From Lindgomyces ingoldianus (lineage: Eukaryota; Ascomycota; Dothideomycetes; Pleosporales; Lindgomycetaceae), in contig NW_022985180.1 in assembly GCF_010093535.1 (NCBI RefSeq), positions 1,057,260-1,121,259 of the forward strand: 64,000 bases of DNA, given 5' to 3'. The position numbers were made by a program, and so were the translations under genes. The notes beneath the pieces were generated by a model. The model had not been told where the DNA came from. It saw nothing but the letters and a program-made list of their open reading frames with translations, and made no database searches. This document shows positions 47,197 through 58,570 of this stretch, piece after piece. How positions within the stretch are numbered: position 1 is the stretch's first letter; each line of letters begins with the position of its first letter.

Positions 47197-48299
47197 TAAC
47201 GTACTTCATGGGCGAGTTGCTTACACACCTAAGTTGCTTACTTTTGCTAAGACCCTACTAAACTACTCTTTCTACACTAATGCATTCCCTACAACACTAC
47301 TTAGACGCGCTAAAAGAATGTTAGATACAGCTTACACTCTAAGCTTTTAAATAAGATATAAAACTCTTAAAGAAATGTGCTATAGCTATGTATAGAGTCT
47401 TATAAAAGATAATAAATAACTATAGCGCTAGATAACCTTTACAAGCTAATTCTACAGCTAAATTACAAAGGCTAGGTAATAAAAGGAGTAGGTAATTATT
47501 AAGACTATACTTAAGCTATATGCGCAAGGAATTTCCCCTTAGATAGCATTTATAGCTAATATAGCTAATTCTTTGCGCGCTAAGCGTAATCTAGGCTATG
47601 TTTACATAAACTAGCCTAGTATGTTTATAAAGCGTTATTTAGAGCTTAAAGTAATGTTTAAGCGTAAGTATAACTATAAAAGAGCTTTTTATAAGAGTCT
47701 TAAAGTAATTTAGGGCAGGTTTAGCCTTATAGAGAATATTAAAGCTAAGTATAGCATCTAAGATAATAACACGTATAACTTTAGCAAGATAGGGTTTATA
47801 ATTAGCTAGATATCTTTTAACTATACTTACACTTAAAACTTTACTTTAAGCTTTAAATAACACTTTACAAACGTACTAGGCTAGTTTATGCAAACATAGC
47901 CTAGATTACGCTTAGCGCGCAAAGAATTAGCTATATTAGCTATAAATGCTATCTAAGGGGAAATTTCTTGCGCATATAGCTTAAGTATAGTCTTAACAAT
48001 TACCTGCTTCTTTTTATTACCTAGCCTTTATAATTTAGCTGTAGAATTAGCTTGTAAAGGTTGTCTAGCGCTGTAGTTATTTATTATTTTTTATAGGACT
48101 TTATATATAGCTATAGCATATTTCTTTAAGAGTTTTATGTCTTATTTAAAAGCTTAGAGTGTAAGCTGTATCTAATGTTCTTTTAGCGCGTCTAAGTAGT
48201 GTTGTGGGGAATGCATTAGTGTAGGAAGGGTGGTTTAGTAAGGTCTTAGCAAAAGTAAGCAACTCAGGTGTGTAAGCAACTTGCCTATGAAGTACGTTA
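47197..48299. mobile_element. foldback-type element with ~490-bp inverted arms
   Basis: Left end TAACGTACTTCATGGGCGAG; right end is its reverse complement with few changes (CTTGCCTATGAAGTACGTTA). The arms (47197-~47690 and ~47810-48299) pair along most of their length around a ~120-bp centre. No open frame, so non-autonomous. Related arms recur at 51508, 52499-53455, 53508, 53729 and 63213. Confidence 0.82.
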
Positions 48300-49380
48300 T
48301 AATTTAGTACTTATAGGCTAAAAAGAAGCTTCTTTTATAAGTAGAAAGACTAATCTAACTAGAATACTCTTCTTTTAATAGCTACACTAATAAAGTGCGC
48401 TTTAAATATAAAAAAAGCTTTTTTTTATCTATTCTAAAAGTCTAAAATGCTTACTATGCTTTAGTTTTTTTCTAACTAGTAATAAAATAAGCTTATAAGA
48501 GCTTTATTATATCCTTTACACTTTTAAACTAAAACAAGTCTAATTTAGCTAGGTATCCTAGCTCTAGATAATCCTTTGCAATACTAGCTATATGTCTTTA
48601 TATTAATGCTATGTGTGCACGCTTGCTTTAATAGTAATTTAAATTAATGTTAAGTCTGTCTATAATAAAAGCTTACTATTATTTAAACATAGGTTTTTTA
48701 CTATCTATAAAAATCTTAATCTTAGGTGTATATTTAGTAAAGTAGATTTACTAAGTTTAAAAGGTGCCTAAAAAGTCTCTTACACTTAAAGTAGTAAAAG
48801 TAGTATAAGGTGTTATTAAAAGTAATTTAGTAGTTAGTAAAAGTTAACTAGTAGTTTTTAGCTAGATTAGCTACTTAAGCTATACTTATAATTAAGTAAT
48901 CTAATTACTAATAAATATACTGCTAAAGGTTAACTTTAAATTAGGTAAAGGTATAGCTTTAAGTGCTATAAAAGTAAGTTTAGCTGTTAACATAAATTAT
49001 TAATTAACTTTAAAGAGCTTACTTTAGCTAGAGCGTATTTTAATTCTAGAATTAAAAAGTAGTAGTTAGTTAGATATTAGTAGTTATTTTTAATTTTAAT
49101 AAATTATTAGTAGTTTCTAAGTTTCTACTTTAGCGCCTTTTTATAACTCTTTTAAAAGTAATTTTAATTATAGAGGATAAGAAGTTTTAAACCTAAAGGC
49201 TTTAGTTAACTAAAAGTTAATAAGATCTAGTTTATAGATTAAATAGTTTAATATAACAGTGTGTAAGTATTATAACCTAAACTAAATTAGACATGTCTTA
49301 GAGCTTAGACATAGTTAAATAAATAATTAGTGTAATATTATATAAGGCTATTACTAGCAAAAGTAAGTTTTTTAATATAA

Positions 49381-49596
49381 TGTAACAGCGTAGGCAAGAC
49401 AATAGGTCTAAATGCAGTAGGAGTCTACTTAGAGGCATATAGAAGTGTGTAGGGACTCTAAACCTAGGAATGCTATTAACACCTATAGGCCTTATATAAA
49501 AGGATATTAAAAAACTACTAAGCTAGCTACAAGAGTAAGGTGCAACTAAATATATAAGAAAATAGAGGTACAGCAAAGAGCAGGGCAGAGTTAGGG
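49381..49596 (+). mobile_element. LTR family A, truncated direct copy
   Basis: Starts TGTAACAGCGTAGGCAAGAC and matches the 306-bp LTR up to GGGCAGAGTTAGGG, where it stops exactly at the start of an LTR family B copy (TGTTACAATCC at 49597). Confidence 0.75.
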
Positions 49597-49915
49597 TGTT
49601 ACAATCCTTGCTTCGTGGAAGCACTCGGGTCAATGGTATTCCTGGGGGAAGGTAGGACGGACGGAAGGGGCCAACGGCGGGGTGTACAGTCCCACGTAAA
49701 GGCTATTAGGCTAATAGAGAGAGGTAGAATAACTAGATTATAGTTTGCCCTATGTGCAGCAGTATAGTAGCTAGGGTTAAACAGTTCTGTTAGACAGAGT
49801 TAGAGGTATATATAGTGTAAGATATATAAATAGTATTACAGCCCTTTAAAAGGCTAAATGCTACTTAGTTTATATAAAGAATAAACTAAACATTAAACAC
49901 ACTTTTTTAAAGTTG
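49597..49915 (-). mobile_element. LTR family B, copy 1
   Basis: Begins TGTTACAATCCTTGCTTCG (plus strand) and ends near ACACTTTTTTAAAGTT. The first ~90 bp are GC-rich and little mutated. Copy 2 is at 55769-56395. The adjacent interior reads gypsy integrase on the minus strand, so this is probably the 3' LTR of a minus-strand element. The outer boundary at ~49915 is approximate. Confidence 0.65.
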
Positions 49916-50929
49916 TTTAGTATAGAAACTATATATATATATAAAGAGTGCTAAGGTAAGTAGGATAAGTTTATATAAGCTTACTAAAAAAAGCTTTATA
50001 AGCTTTTTTAGACTTATTAGACTTATAGCTTGTTCTTCTATTAAATAACTCACTCTTCTATTATTACAGGTAGCTGCGCTGCCTCTGTGTCCTCTAACTA
50101 GCTTGTAAGTAAGCCCTGCTCTAACCTAACTAGATTATAGAGCACTATAGGTAGAGTTATACTAGTCTAACTATAGACTATAACACGCTGCCTCTTCTCT
50201 CTAGTAGCGTCCTTACTGCTCTGCTTACACAACTGCGTTAGTAAAAGCTTATTTATAAAGTTAGTGTTTATTTACTAAAAGGCTTTTCTAGCTTTTACTT
50301 TTTTTAAACTAAATAGCTTATTAAACTTATTTATCTTATTATTTTTATACTACTTTTTACTTTAATTTTTTTATTAAATAAAGATAAGACTTTATAGCAC
50401 TTACTAGTTATTAAAGTTATTTTATGTGTTAACTTTATTATTAAATAAATATGTTAAGTGTGTAAAAAAAAGCTAGAGGTAAAAAATAGAGAGTGTTTTA
50501 AATAAAATTATATTTAAAAATTACTAGATTTACTAGAGGCCTAGTGTGTAAAGTACTTAAAAAAGGACTTTTTTTTCTTAGATAAAATAAAAGCCTTTAA
50601 GGCTAAAGTAAAAAGCTATTTTTTATAACTATTTTTAGTAAAAACTTATTTTTAAAGGCTGCTACTATCTAGTAATAATATAAATTTATTTATATATTAT
50701 TTTATTATTTTTTAGCTAGATCTAGTATTAATTACTAATTTTTTATGTATATTTTATAAGTTTATTAACTAGTTTATTAATTCTTAAAAGTCTATAAGCT
50801 AGTTCTTTTATAGTGTAAAGTATAAGTTATAACTAAAATTAGCCTTATATAGTATTTCTTTTATTATAGTTAATTTTACTATGTTAATAGCTAACTATGC
50901 TATAAAAAGCTATTCTACTTAATTATTTT

Positions 50930-51120
50930 CAGTATAAAAGATATACTTTCTTAAATACTTTTCTACTTTAGTGTTTACTCTCTCTATTTAGCTGTCTATC
51001 TGTAGATAGTATACTGTAGATAGCTTGTGCGTTATTTCTAGGTGTTTTATAGCTGCTTTCTAAAACTTACTAGTAAATAATTTATCTCTGTTAAAAATAA
51101 TAATTTTAAAGCATTTATGT
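50930..51120 (-). mobile_element. Ty3/gypsy integrase relic (element B)
   Basis: Minus-strand translation gives IIIFNRDKLFTSKF, stop, KAAIKHLEITHKLSTVYYLQ, TDSQ, which is the integrase core of gypsy elements (usual DRDKLFTSKFW, HPQTDGQTE) with D-to-N and W-to-stop changes expected from RIP. The element runs right from LTR B (49597) and is cut at 51508 by a foldback element. Confidence 0.7.
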
Positions 51121-51507
51121 ACTAATATAATATTTTACTTAAGTTTATAAATAAACTTTTTAGCTATAATAGTCTTTTTTAATAGCTATATATATAAGTA
51201 TTTAGTAGTCTTATTAAGGGCTACTATAATTATATTACACATTTTTTCTATTTCTAGTTCTTTAGATAAAGAAAGTTTTATAATAAAGTCTATTATAATT
51301 ATTATTTATAGTTATTTTAAAGCTTTAATTAGCTAAAAGTATTTATAAGTCTTATATTTTTATAAGTTATTTTTATTATAAGTGTTGCATTCTTTAAGCA
51401 CCTTAGTGCATAGTTACTTTACTTTTAGTATGTGTCTTAGTATAGCAGCCTGCAGTTTCTTCTAGAGAGTGCCTATACCTAGGTGTCTAAACATTAGAGA
51501 TTTATAG

Positions 51508-51985
51508 TAACGTACTTCACAGGCGAGTTGCTCACACACCTAAGTTGCTTACTTTTGCTAAGACTCTACTACACTACTTTTTCTACACTAATGCATTCCT
51601 AACAACACTACTTAGATGTGTTAAAAGAATGTTAGATGTAGCTTACACTTTAAGCTTTTAAATAAAACGTAACACTTTTTAAGTAACATGCTGCAGCTAT
51701 CTATAGAGTTCTTTAAAAGATAATAAGTAACTAACGCGCTAGATAACCTTCTTAAGCTAATTATATAGCTAACTTATAAAAGCTAAATAATAACAAGGAG
51801 CAGGTAATTATTTAGCACATACTTAAGCTAGATGCGTGAGGATTTCCCCTCTAGCTAGTAGCTGTGGCTAATATAGCTAATTCTTTACACGCTAAGTGTA
51901 ATATAGGCTATGTTAGCATAAACTAGCTTAATATATTTATTAAGTGTTACTTAGAGCTTAAAGTAAAGTTTAAGTTTAATTAGTA
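51508..51985 (+). mobile_element. foldback element arm
   Basis: Starts TAACGTACTTCACAGGCGAG and follows the left arm of the 47197 element for ~480 bp. The matching right arm is absent here. Confidence 0.65.
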
Positions 51986-52186
51986 AAGCACTTTTACTAC
52001 CTTAATAATTAATAACTACACATGTAGCTTTTAGTTTAAAGAACACTACTAGTAGTATAAAGAAATACTTAGAGTAAGAACACCTAGCTAAATTAGATCT
52101 AGTTTAGTTTAAAAATAAAAGAAGTAATAGCAATATTTTCTACTTTAATTACTAATAAAGACTATTAGTCTATAAAGAGAGGGTAG

Positions 52187-52497
52187 TGTAACAATTCTTG
52201 TTTTATCTTAGGTTGCCTAGAACCTATCTAAAGAGTCCCTGTATTAGCTCTAACCCTAACTTAACCCTAACTTAACCTAGCTCTAACTCTACTCTATTCT
52301 CTACTGTTACCTCTATTCTCTTATGTATTTAGTTGCACCTCTTCTTTATAGCTAGCTTAGTAGTTTTTTAATATCCTTTATACAAAGCCTATAGGTATTA
52401 ATAAGATTCCTAGGTTATTAAGTCCCCACGCACTTCTATATGCCTCTAAGTAGATTCCTACCGCATTCGAACCTATTGTCCTGCCTATGCTGTTACA
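52187..52497 (-). mobile_element. LTR family A, inverted copy
   Basis: TGTAACAATTCTTGTTTTAT to GCCTATGCTGTTACA; reverse complement of the family A LTR, 311 bp. The flanking sequence at 52,020-52,186 is in turn the reverse complement of 46,872-47,040, so a larger unit than the LTR is shared. Confidence 0.78.
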
Positions 52498-52498
52498 T

Positions 52499-53455
52499 TA
52501 GGCTTTTAAATAAAATGTAACACCCTTAAAATAATATACTATAGCTATGTATAGAGTTTTTTAAAAGATAATAAATAGCTTATACACTAGATAACTTTTA
52601 TAAGCTAAATTCATAGCTAACTTATAAAAGCTAGGCAATAATAAAAAGCAGGTAATTATTAAGCTTATACTTAAGCTATATACGTAAGGATTTTCCTCTT
52701 AGCTAGTAGCTGTAGCTAATATAGCTAATTCTTTACACGCTAAGTGTAATCTAGGCTATGTTAGCATAAACTAGCCTAGTATATTTATAAAGTGTTATCT
52801 AAAGCTTAAAGTAAAGTTTAAGAAATAAGTATAACTAGAAAAGAGCTAGCCAAAAAAAAACCAGAGCAAATTAAAGCTAGACAAGCCGTAAAGAGAAAAC
52901 CAAAACTAAGCATAAAAACTAGAAAAAAAACAAAAACAACCTTAAAAAAATAGACAATACAAAAAAAAAGATATTTAATAACTATACTTAAGGCTAAAAC
53001 ATTACTTTAAGCTTTACATAACACTTTACAAACATACTAGGCTAGTTTATGCTAACATAGCCTAGATTACACTTAGCGTGTAAAGAATTAGCTATATTAG
53101 CTACAGCTACTAGCTAAGAGGAAAATCCTTACGCATATAGCTTAAGCATAGGCTTAATAATTACTTACTTTTTATTATTACTTAGCTTTTATAAGTTAGC
53201 AATAGAATTAGCTTATAAAGGTTATTTAGTATGTAAGTTATTTATTATTTTTTAAAAGACCTTATATATAGCTGTAGCATGTTATTTTAAAAGTGTTACA
53301 TTTTAATTAAAAGCTTAGAACATAAGCTGTATTTAATATTCTTTTAGCGCGTTTAAGTTATTAAAAATAAATTAGTGTAGAGAAAGTAGTTTAGTAGAGT
53401 TTTAGTAAAAGTAAGTAACTTAGATGTGTAAGCAACTTACCTGTTAAGTATGTTA
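52499..53455. mobile_element. foldback element, left arm truncated
   Basis: Left arm (to ~52830) lacks its outer ~140 bp and abuts the family A LTR at 52497. The right arm (~52975-53455) ends AAGTATGTTA. The centre (52,850-52,980) is an A-rich stretch unlike the other copies. Confidence 0.65.
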
Positions 53456-53507
53456 TAGATTATGCTCTAAGCTTTTAAATAAATATAATACTTTTTAAGT
53501 AATATAC

Positions 53508-53819
53508 TAACGTACACTATAGGCAAGTTGCTTACACACCTAAGTTACTTACTTTTACTAAGACCTTACTAAACTACTTTTCTTACACTAATACATTTCT
53601 AATAACACTACTTAAATATGCTAAAATAATGTTAAATATAGTTTATACTTTAAGCTTTTAAATAAAATATAACACTTTAAAAGTAATATGCTATAGCTAT
53701 ATATAAAGTTTTTTTAAAAATAAATAAATAATGTACATTACAGGCAAGTTGCTTACACACCTAAGTTACTTACTTTTACTAAGACTCTACTAAACTACTT
53801 TTTCTACACTAATGCATTT
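53508..53819 (+). mobile_element. two successive foldback element left ends
   Basis: TAACGTACACTATAGGCAAG starts at 53508. A second end, TAATGTACATTACAGGCAAG, starts at 53729 and breaks off at 53819, where the normal-composition island begins. Confidence 0.65.
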
Positions 53820-55260
53820 TGTTACGGTCCCTAAGTGGACCATAAGCGAGTGTCTGCCAGCCGACGTATGGGGCGAAGGCGGCTGGTGGAACCCCCTTAC
53901 CCATGAATAGGATTGCATAAGGATAAGTCACGTGACATCCCGCAACATCCGGAAAGGCCTGGATGGAGGCAGCGGCTTAGCAAAGTGCATGCGCTAAGTA
54001 AAGTGCATTTAAATCTCTCTTGTCTAAACATAGTGCTATGGTGTCGTTTTAAACATTTACCGTCTTCTTTTCATTAAATCCGTCGGCCTGGGCGAAATAG
54101 TATCCTCTCTGATTTGTTACCAGTCTTAGTGATCCTACATCTGCGCCTCGCTCAACCAAAAAATCGCAATTGAAGTGTGTATGACCAAACCCCCATAGTT
54201 TTACCTTCCCACTTTGGAAGCAGGGCTGATCCGACAAGTCCGTCGAGAAGGCACTCGAGATAGGACTAGCAGCGTGCTTCGGGTCGCTTGAGCGAGGGTC
54301 TCTTGATGGACTCCAGTGCGTGAGAATGATTATCTTAGAGTTGCCATGCTCGAGCGCAGCGACCTGGGCGTTCAGCCATTCAACATCTCGCTTGTGCGCC
54401 GCGTTGTGCATTTCCACATCCCAGCTCTCCGTCTGGAAGAAATCGTTCAAACCCATGCTAACAGCCATTTCGCTCCCAGGCGGTATGTGAGAGAAAAGAC
54501 TGCAGCCTAAGATCGTGACATTAGTGTCTGGTAGTTTGAACGCAGTGCGATCAAGCAAGATGAAGTCTCCGAGCGCGCTATCATTTTCACACTGTATGGT
54601 CTTCTCAAATTCTCGCAATATTGCGAGAGCGGTGGGCCAGTCTGAAGAGTAGGATTCATGGTTCCCGGGCACGAAGAGTACCGTGCGGAATTGCTTGAGT
54701 TGGCGGGTGAGAAAGGCTAGGAAGTCGACTTTGTGAGGTGTGACGGTGCCAATGTCGCCGAGGAGGGCAAGGCGCGGTGCGCAAGGGACGATGGGGAAGA
54801 TGTCGTATCCTTTTGGTGACTCGAGATGAAGATCTGAGAGGAGCTGGAGAGCCATGCGTCTTTGGTCTGGTGTGATATGGGGGTACTATGTATTATGTTT
54901 TTATGTGTATGTTGTTAATAGATAGGTAGATAATATTAGACGCGAATAGTGGGGCTAGCTAGCTCGCTTGTGTGGCCAGCTCGCTTGTCAAATACGTTAG
55001 TCGGATGCGTTGTTGCCATAGTCGGATGCGTCGGAGGCGTTGTTACCATGGTTGTATCCATCTTACGATGGTCTATGTTGCTAAGATTTACACATTTATT
55101 TCGCATATATATAGACTCCTATGAGCACTCCTCTAGCAATCCGTGCAGTTTAGTTTCTGTCGCACGTATCTCACGCGATATCATACCCATGTACTGCACT
55201 ATTCACTCATTAGGCATAGCTTCTTTCTTGTACAGTATATAGTTAGCCTAGAGCTCTATT
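53820..55260. other. normal-composition island inside AT-rich block
   Basis: Starts abruptly with TGTTACGGTCCCTAAGTGG (an LTR-like TGTTAC end with a GGTCC..GGACC palindrome) and fades into AT-rich DNA after ~55,250. It contains the metallophosphoesterase gene and, at 54,990-55,050, imperfect direct repeats of AGTCGGATGCGT. A 65-bp stretch near 55,075-55,140 resembles 43,955-44,030. Confidence 0.7.
54049..54855 (-). CDS. calcineurin-like metallophosphoesterase
   Basis: 268 residues, intact single exon. The metal-binding motifs appear in order: SDLHLE (D-x-H), LLGDIGTV (GD), VPGNHESYSSD (GNHE), IIILTHWSPS (H) and WGFGHTHFNCDF (GHxH). This is the full set for a binuclear-metal phosphoesterase of the Ser/Thr-phosphatase superfamily. 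The short form resembles the cytosolic fungal and bacterial-type phosphoesterases of unknown substrate. No signal peptide. Codon use and composition look like the gene-rich part of the window, not like the surrounding repeats, and no premature stop is seen, so it escaped or postdates the mutation of its surroundings. Upstream ~100 bp is AT-rich. Confidence 0.87.
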   Translation of the reverse strand: MALQLLSDLHLESPKGYDIFPIVPCAPRLALLGDIGTVTPHKVDFLAFLTRQLKQFRTVLFVPGNHESYSSDWPTALAILREFEKTIQCENDSALGDFILLDRTAFKLPDTNVTILGCSLFSHIPPGSEMAVSMGLNDFFQTESWDVEMHNAAHKRDVEWLNAQVAALEHGNSKIIILTHWSPSRDPRSSDPKHAASPISSAFSTDLSDQPCFQSGKVKLWGFGHTHFNCDFLVERGADVGSLRLVTNQRGYYFAQADGFNEKKTVNV

Positions 55261-55460
55261 AAGCTTCTTAGACCTTATAATACACTTGTGCAATCTACTT
55301 TATTTTAATCTAAGTACCTTGTTAATTTGCTTACTATATAACCTCTTCTTAGCTTATGTAAGAGTTATAAGCCTAGAGTTGCGCTTCTAACTAGTATAAT
55401 AGTTACTACTGTATATTTAGCTTTTGAATTTAGCTTAAGAGGCTCTGCAAACCTTAACAC

Positions 55461-55580
55461 ATATTAATTATAGATTGCTTACTAGCTAAGCCTAATTAAC
55501 TAGATAATAACCTTCTGTTTATTTTAAAACATATTAATTATAGATTGTATACTAGCTAGGCTTAATTAACTAAATGATAA
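55461..55580. repeat. tandem duplication, ~68-bp period
   Basis: ACATATTAATTATAGATTG with a following ACTAGCTA..CCTAATTAACTA block occurs at ~55461 and again at ~55529, with a few differences. Confidence 0.7.
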
Positions 55581-55768
55581 CCTTTTTATCTACTAAACTA
55601 AAACTACTTATTAATAGAAGACTTGCTTAATTTATGTAAGCAACTCTCTACTTTATTAACATATATAAAGATAACTTTAGCTATTAATGTCTTTATACAT
55701 GTTACTAAAAAGAGTAACTAGCAGCCTTAGTTTAGTTGCATTAAGACATAAGTAACTAGAGAACATAC

Positions 55769-56395
55769 TATTACAATCCTTACTTGTGATAGCACAAGTA
55801 CGCGGGCCTAGAAGGGGTACAACAGGAGAGAGCGCGTTGTTACTAGGTGTACTGTAACAGCACAGGCAAGACAATAGGTCTAAATGCGGTGGGAATCCAC
55901 TTAGAGGCATATAGAAGTGCGTGGGGACTTAGAACCTAGGAATTTCTATTAACGCCTATAGGCTTTGTATAAAGGATATTAGAAAACTACTAAGCTAGCT
56001 ACAGGGGCAAGGTGCGACTAAATACATAAGGGAATAGGGGTACAGCAGGGGGCAGGGCAGAGTTAGGGCCAGGTTGAGTCAGGGTCGGAGCCGATACGGG
56101 GACCCTTCGGATAGGTTCTGGGCGACCCGAGATGGAACGATTCATGAGAATTGTTACATGTACAGCCTAGTTAATAACGCGGATAGTGTGGTAGAGCAGA
56201 GTAGTAAGAGAGGCCTAATTGTGGTTTGCCTTTAGACAGCAGTATAAAGCGCTAAGTTAAACAATTCTGTTAAACAGAAGTAGAGGTATATATAGTGTAA
56301 GATATACAATTAGTATTACAGCTCTTTATAAAGCTAAAATGCTACTTAGTCTATATAAAAAATAAACTAAATATTAATTACACTTTTTTAAAGTT
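55769..56395 (-). mobile_element. LTR family B, copy 2, split by an inserted LTR
   Basis: The left part 55769-55852 starts TATTACAATCCTTACTTG. The right part resumes at 56159 and runs through GTTAAACAATTCTGTTAAAC to ~56395, matching 49597-49915. The interruption is the family A LTR at 55853-56158. Downstream sequence (56,395-57,086) matches the interior next to copy 1. Confidence 0.7.
55853..56158 (+). mobile_element. solo LTR family A with 5-bp target duplication
   Basis: 306 bp, TGTAACAG..TTGTTACA, flanked by TGTAC at 55848-55852 and again at 56159-56163. Best-preserved copy: the right third is GC-rich (GGGACCCTTCGGATAGG). No internal coding region, so a solo LTR left by recombination, or a small non-autonomous element. 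Confidence 0.85.
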
Positions 56396-57086
56396 AATCT
56401 TTCTCTAGTTTATATAGTAACTAGTAGTTTCTAAAATTATGCTGTAGCTGCCTAAGTATGCAAGAGCGTGCAGCACTCTAGTGCTGCCTCTTGTAGGCTG
56501 TTGCACGTTTTCCTCTACATCTCTATTAGACAAGGCATTTGCTTAGTAGTTAGTTTATCTACATTAGGCTCTATTTATTTAGGCTTATTACTTTTTTTTA
56601 TTTTAATATAAACAAGTTCTATTCTTATTTATTAAGAGAGTAGGGCACTTTAATAAGGTCTACAGTAGTCTATCTATAAACTACATAGTGTAGTAGAGAT
56701 GTAACACGCAGGCCTTCTTCTTTAGTAGTGTTCTTACTACTCTGCCTATACTACTATAAGTGTTAGAATATCTTTATTACTTATAAGTTTTCTTTTATAA
56801 ACACTTTTTATAAGCTTATTTTTTTTAAATTTTTAACTATAGCTTACTAGCTATGTTATGTTTATTATTTCTATACTACTATATATTTTAATTCTTTTTA
56901 GTAGATAAAAAAATATTTTTATAGTTTGTATTACTTCTTTAGCTTCTTTTATGTTTTAACTTTATTATTAAATACATGTCTTAGGTGTTTTTTAAAAAAA
57001 ATTGTTATAACACCTTTGTTTTAAACACTGCTTAAAAAAGGCTTAAAAAAAGCCTTAGATTGTACATAAAGTAAAAAGTGCCTAGG

Positions 57087-57404
57087 TGTCACGATTGTGC
57101 ACGAGTAAGGTTATAGAGCTTTACAGAGGTCTAGTTCAATTACTACGTGAGGTATTATAGTAGGTACAAGACGTTGTGTGAAGAATAGGAAGGTTTAGAA
57201 GGAAATTAGTAATTAAATACTTAGCTTAAAAGTCTAAGCGCTTTAAGTATAAATTAAGCCTGTTCTAGGTTTAGTTAGTGTTAAAGTAGTTTATACTTAA
57301 GTTTATGTCTATATTATGTTATATTTATGTTAAATGTGCACTAATAATACTCTAGTACATGTCTAATATAGTTATGTCTAGGATCTAGGGAGGATACTGT
57401 AACA
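57087..57404 (-). repeat. 3' LTR of the gypsy element
   Basis: TGTCACGATTGTGCACGAG to GATACTGTAACA. It differs from the other LTR mainly by C/T and G/A transitions, in both directions between the copies. Confidence 0.9.
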
Positions 57405-58259
57405 GTACCCCCCCTCTTATTAGGAAGGGAATCCTTTACATTAGTAGTTCTAGCATTAGGTTATCTTTATTAGAGTATAGGTTTAGTTTAGATAAGTATT
57501 AGGCATAGAATTAGGTTACTACAGAGTTTTCTTACAGGGCTTCTGCAGGTTCTTATAACAGTTTGTTGTATCTAGTCTATTTTATAAAGTATTTATAAGT
57601 ATGTTTTTTTTTATTAAACTAGATCTATTTAATGTCTTTTACAACATATTCTAGTTTATTATTTATAATAATAAGTTTAGGTAGCAGGTTTAGCTATTTA
57701 GGTAGATAGTTAGATTTAGAGGCTACTTAGCGCAGCAATAATACATAGAACACAGGGTGTATCTTTATGCTGTTAGGTAGGATTAATTAGTAAGCATATA
57801 ATAAAACTATATAAGCTACTGTAAAGAGGCTAAGGTTCTTTTAATTAAGTTTCTTTAATTATTAGTTTATTTAAATATTTCTAGTGTCTAGCTAGACCTT
57901 CTTGCTAGCTGCATACGCAGGGGCAGAGGTTTAGAATTAGTTTATGTACTTTTATTAAAAAGCTTAAGCCTATGTAAGCTTTTTATAAATATATTTAAAT
58001 ATATTTTAAATTTTATTAATAAGTCTATTTATATCTATTACTTATATAAATTAATAAGTTAGTTAGAAGGTATTTATAAGTAGTTTAAATTTTATTTAGG
58101 GGTAGTATCTGTAGTTTACTAAAAACAGGGATACTTATGTTAATTTAGATGTTGTGTTATTAGCTTTAAACTATGCTATAGCTAACTATTTTACCTAGTT
58201 ATTCTGCTAGTAGTTTATGTACGCTTATAAGACTTATTTTATTATAGTGTTTATATTCT

Positions 58260-58570
58260 TAGTCTAGCTATTAGTCTCTAGGTAAAAAGCTGTAGATAGA
58301 TAGGGGATAATTTAGAGCTGTTTACAGAGTTTGTTCTAGAAGGCTAAGACAAACTGTGTACCTCTGTCTAATATAATTATGTTAGGTAGGCTATAGTAAA
58401 CTTATACATATTAGTAGAATAACTAGGCTATATTAGGGGCAGTTATAAAAGAACATAGTATTAAGTGTTAATACTTAGTTAAGTAATTAATAACTACTAT
58501 AATATTTATATACCCTTTAGATAAAAGTAGGTCTATAATAAAATTAATTAATATGTCTTTTTAAGCTTAT
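58260..58570 (-). pseudogene. gypsy integrase core relic
   Basis: Minus-strand reading: LLLSKGYINIIVVINYLTKY, stop, HLILCSFITAPNIA, later IIILDRGTQFVLAF and KLCKQL, STAFYLETNS. It matches the integrase D,D-35-E core: the first Asp is Asn here (VVIN for VVID), the second is kept (DRGTQF, 58351-58368), and the Glu is kept in LETN. Multiple in-frame stops replace Gln, Arg and Trp. Confidence 0.85.

Noticed and set aside
55677..55910. 77-codon minus-strand frame in the repeat block
   Set aside because: Runs across the junction of LTR B and LTR A and is simply repeat sequence.
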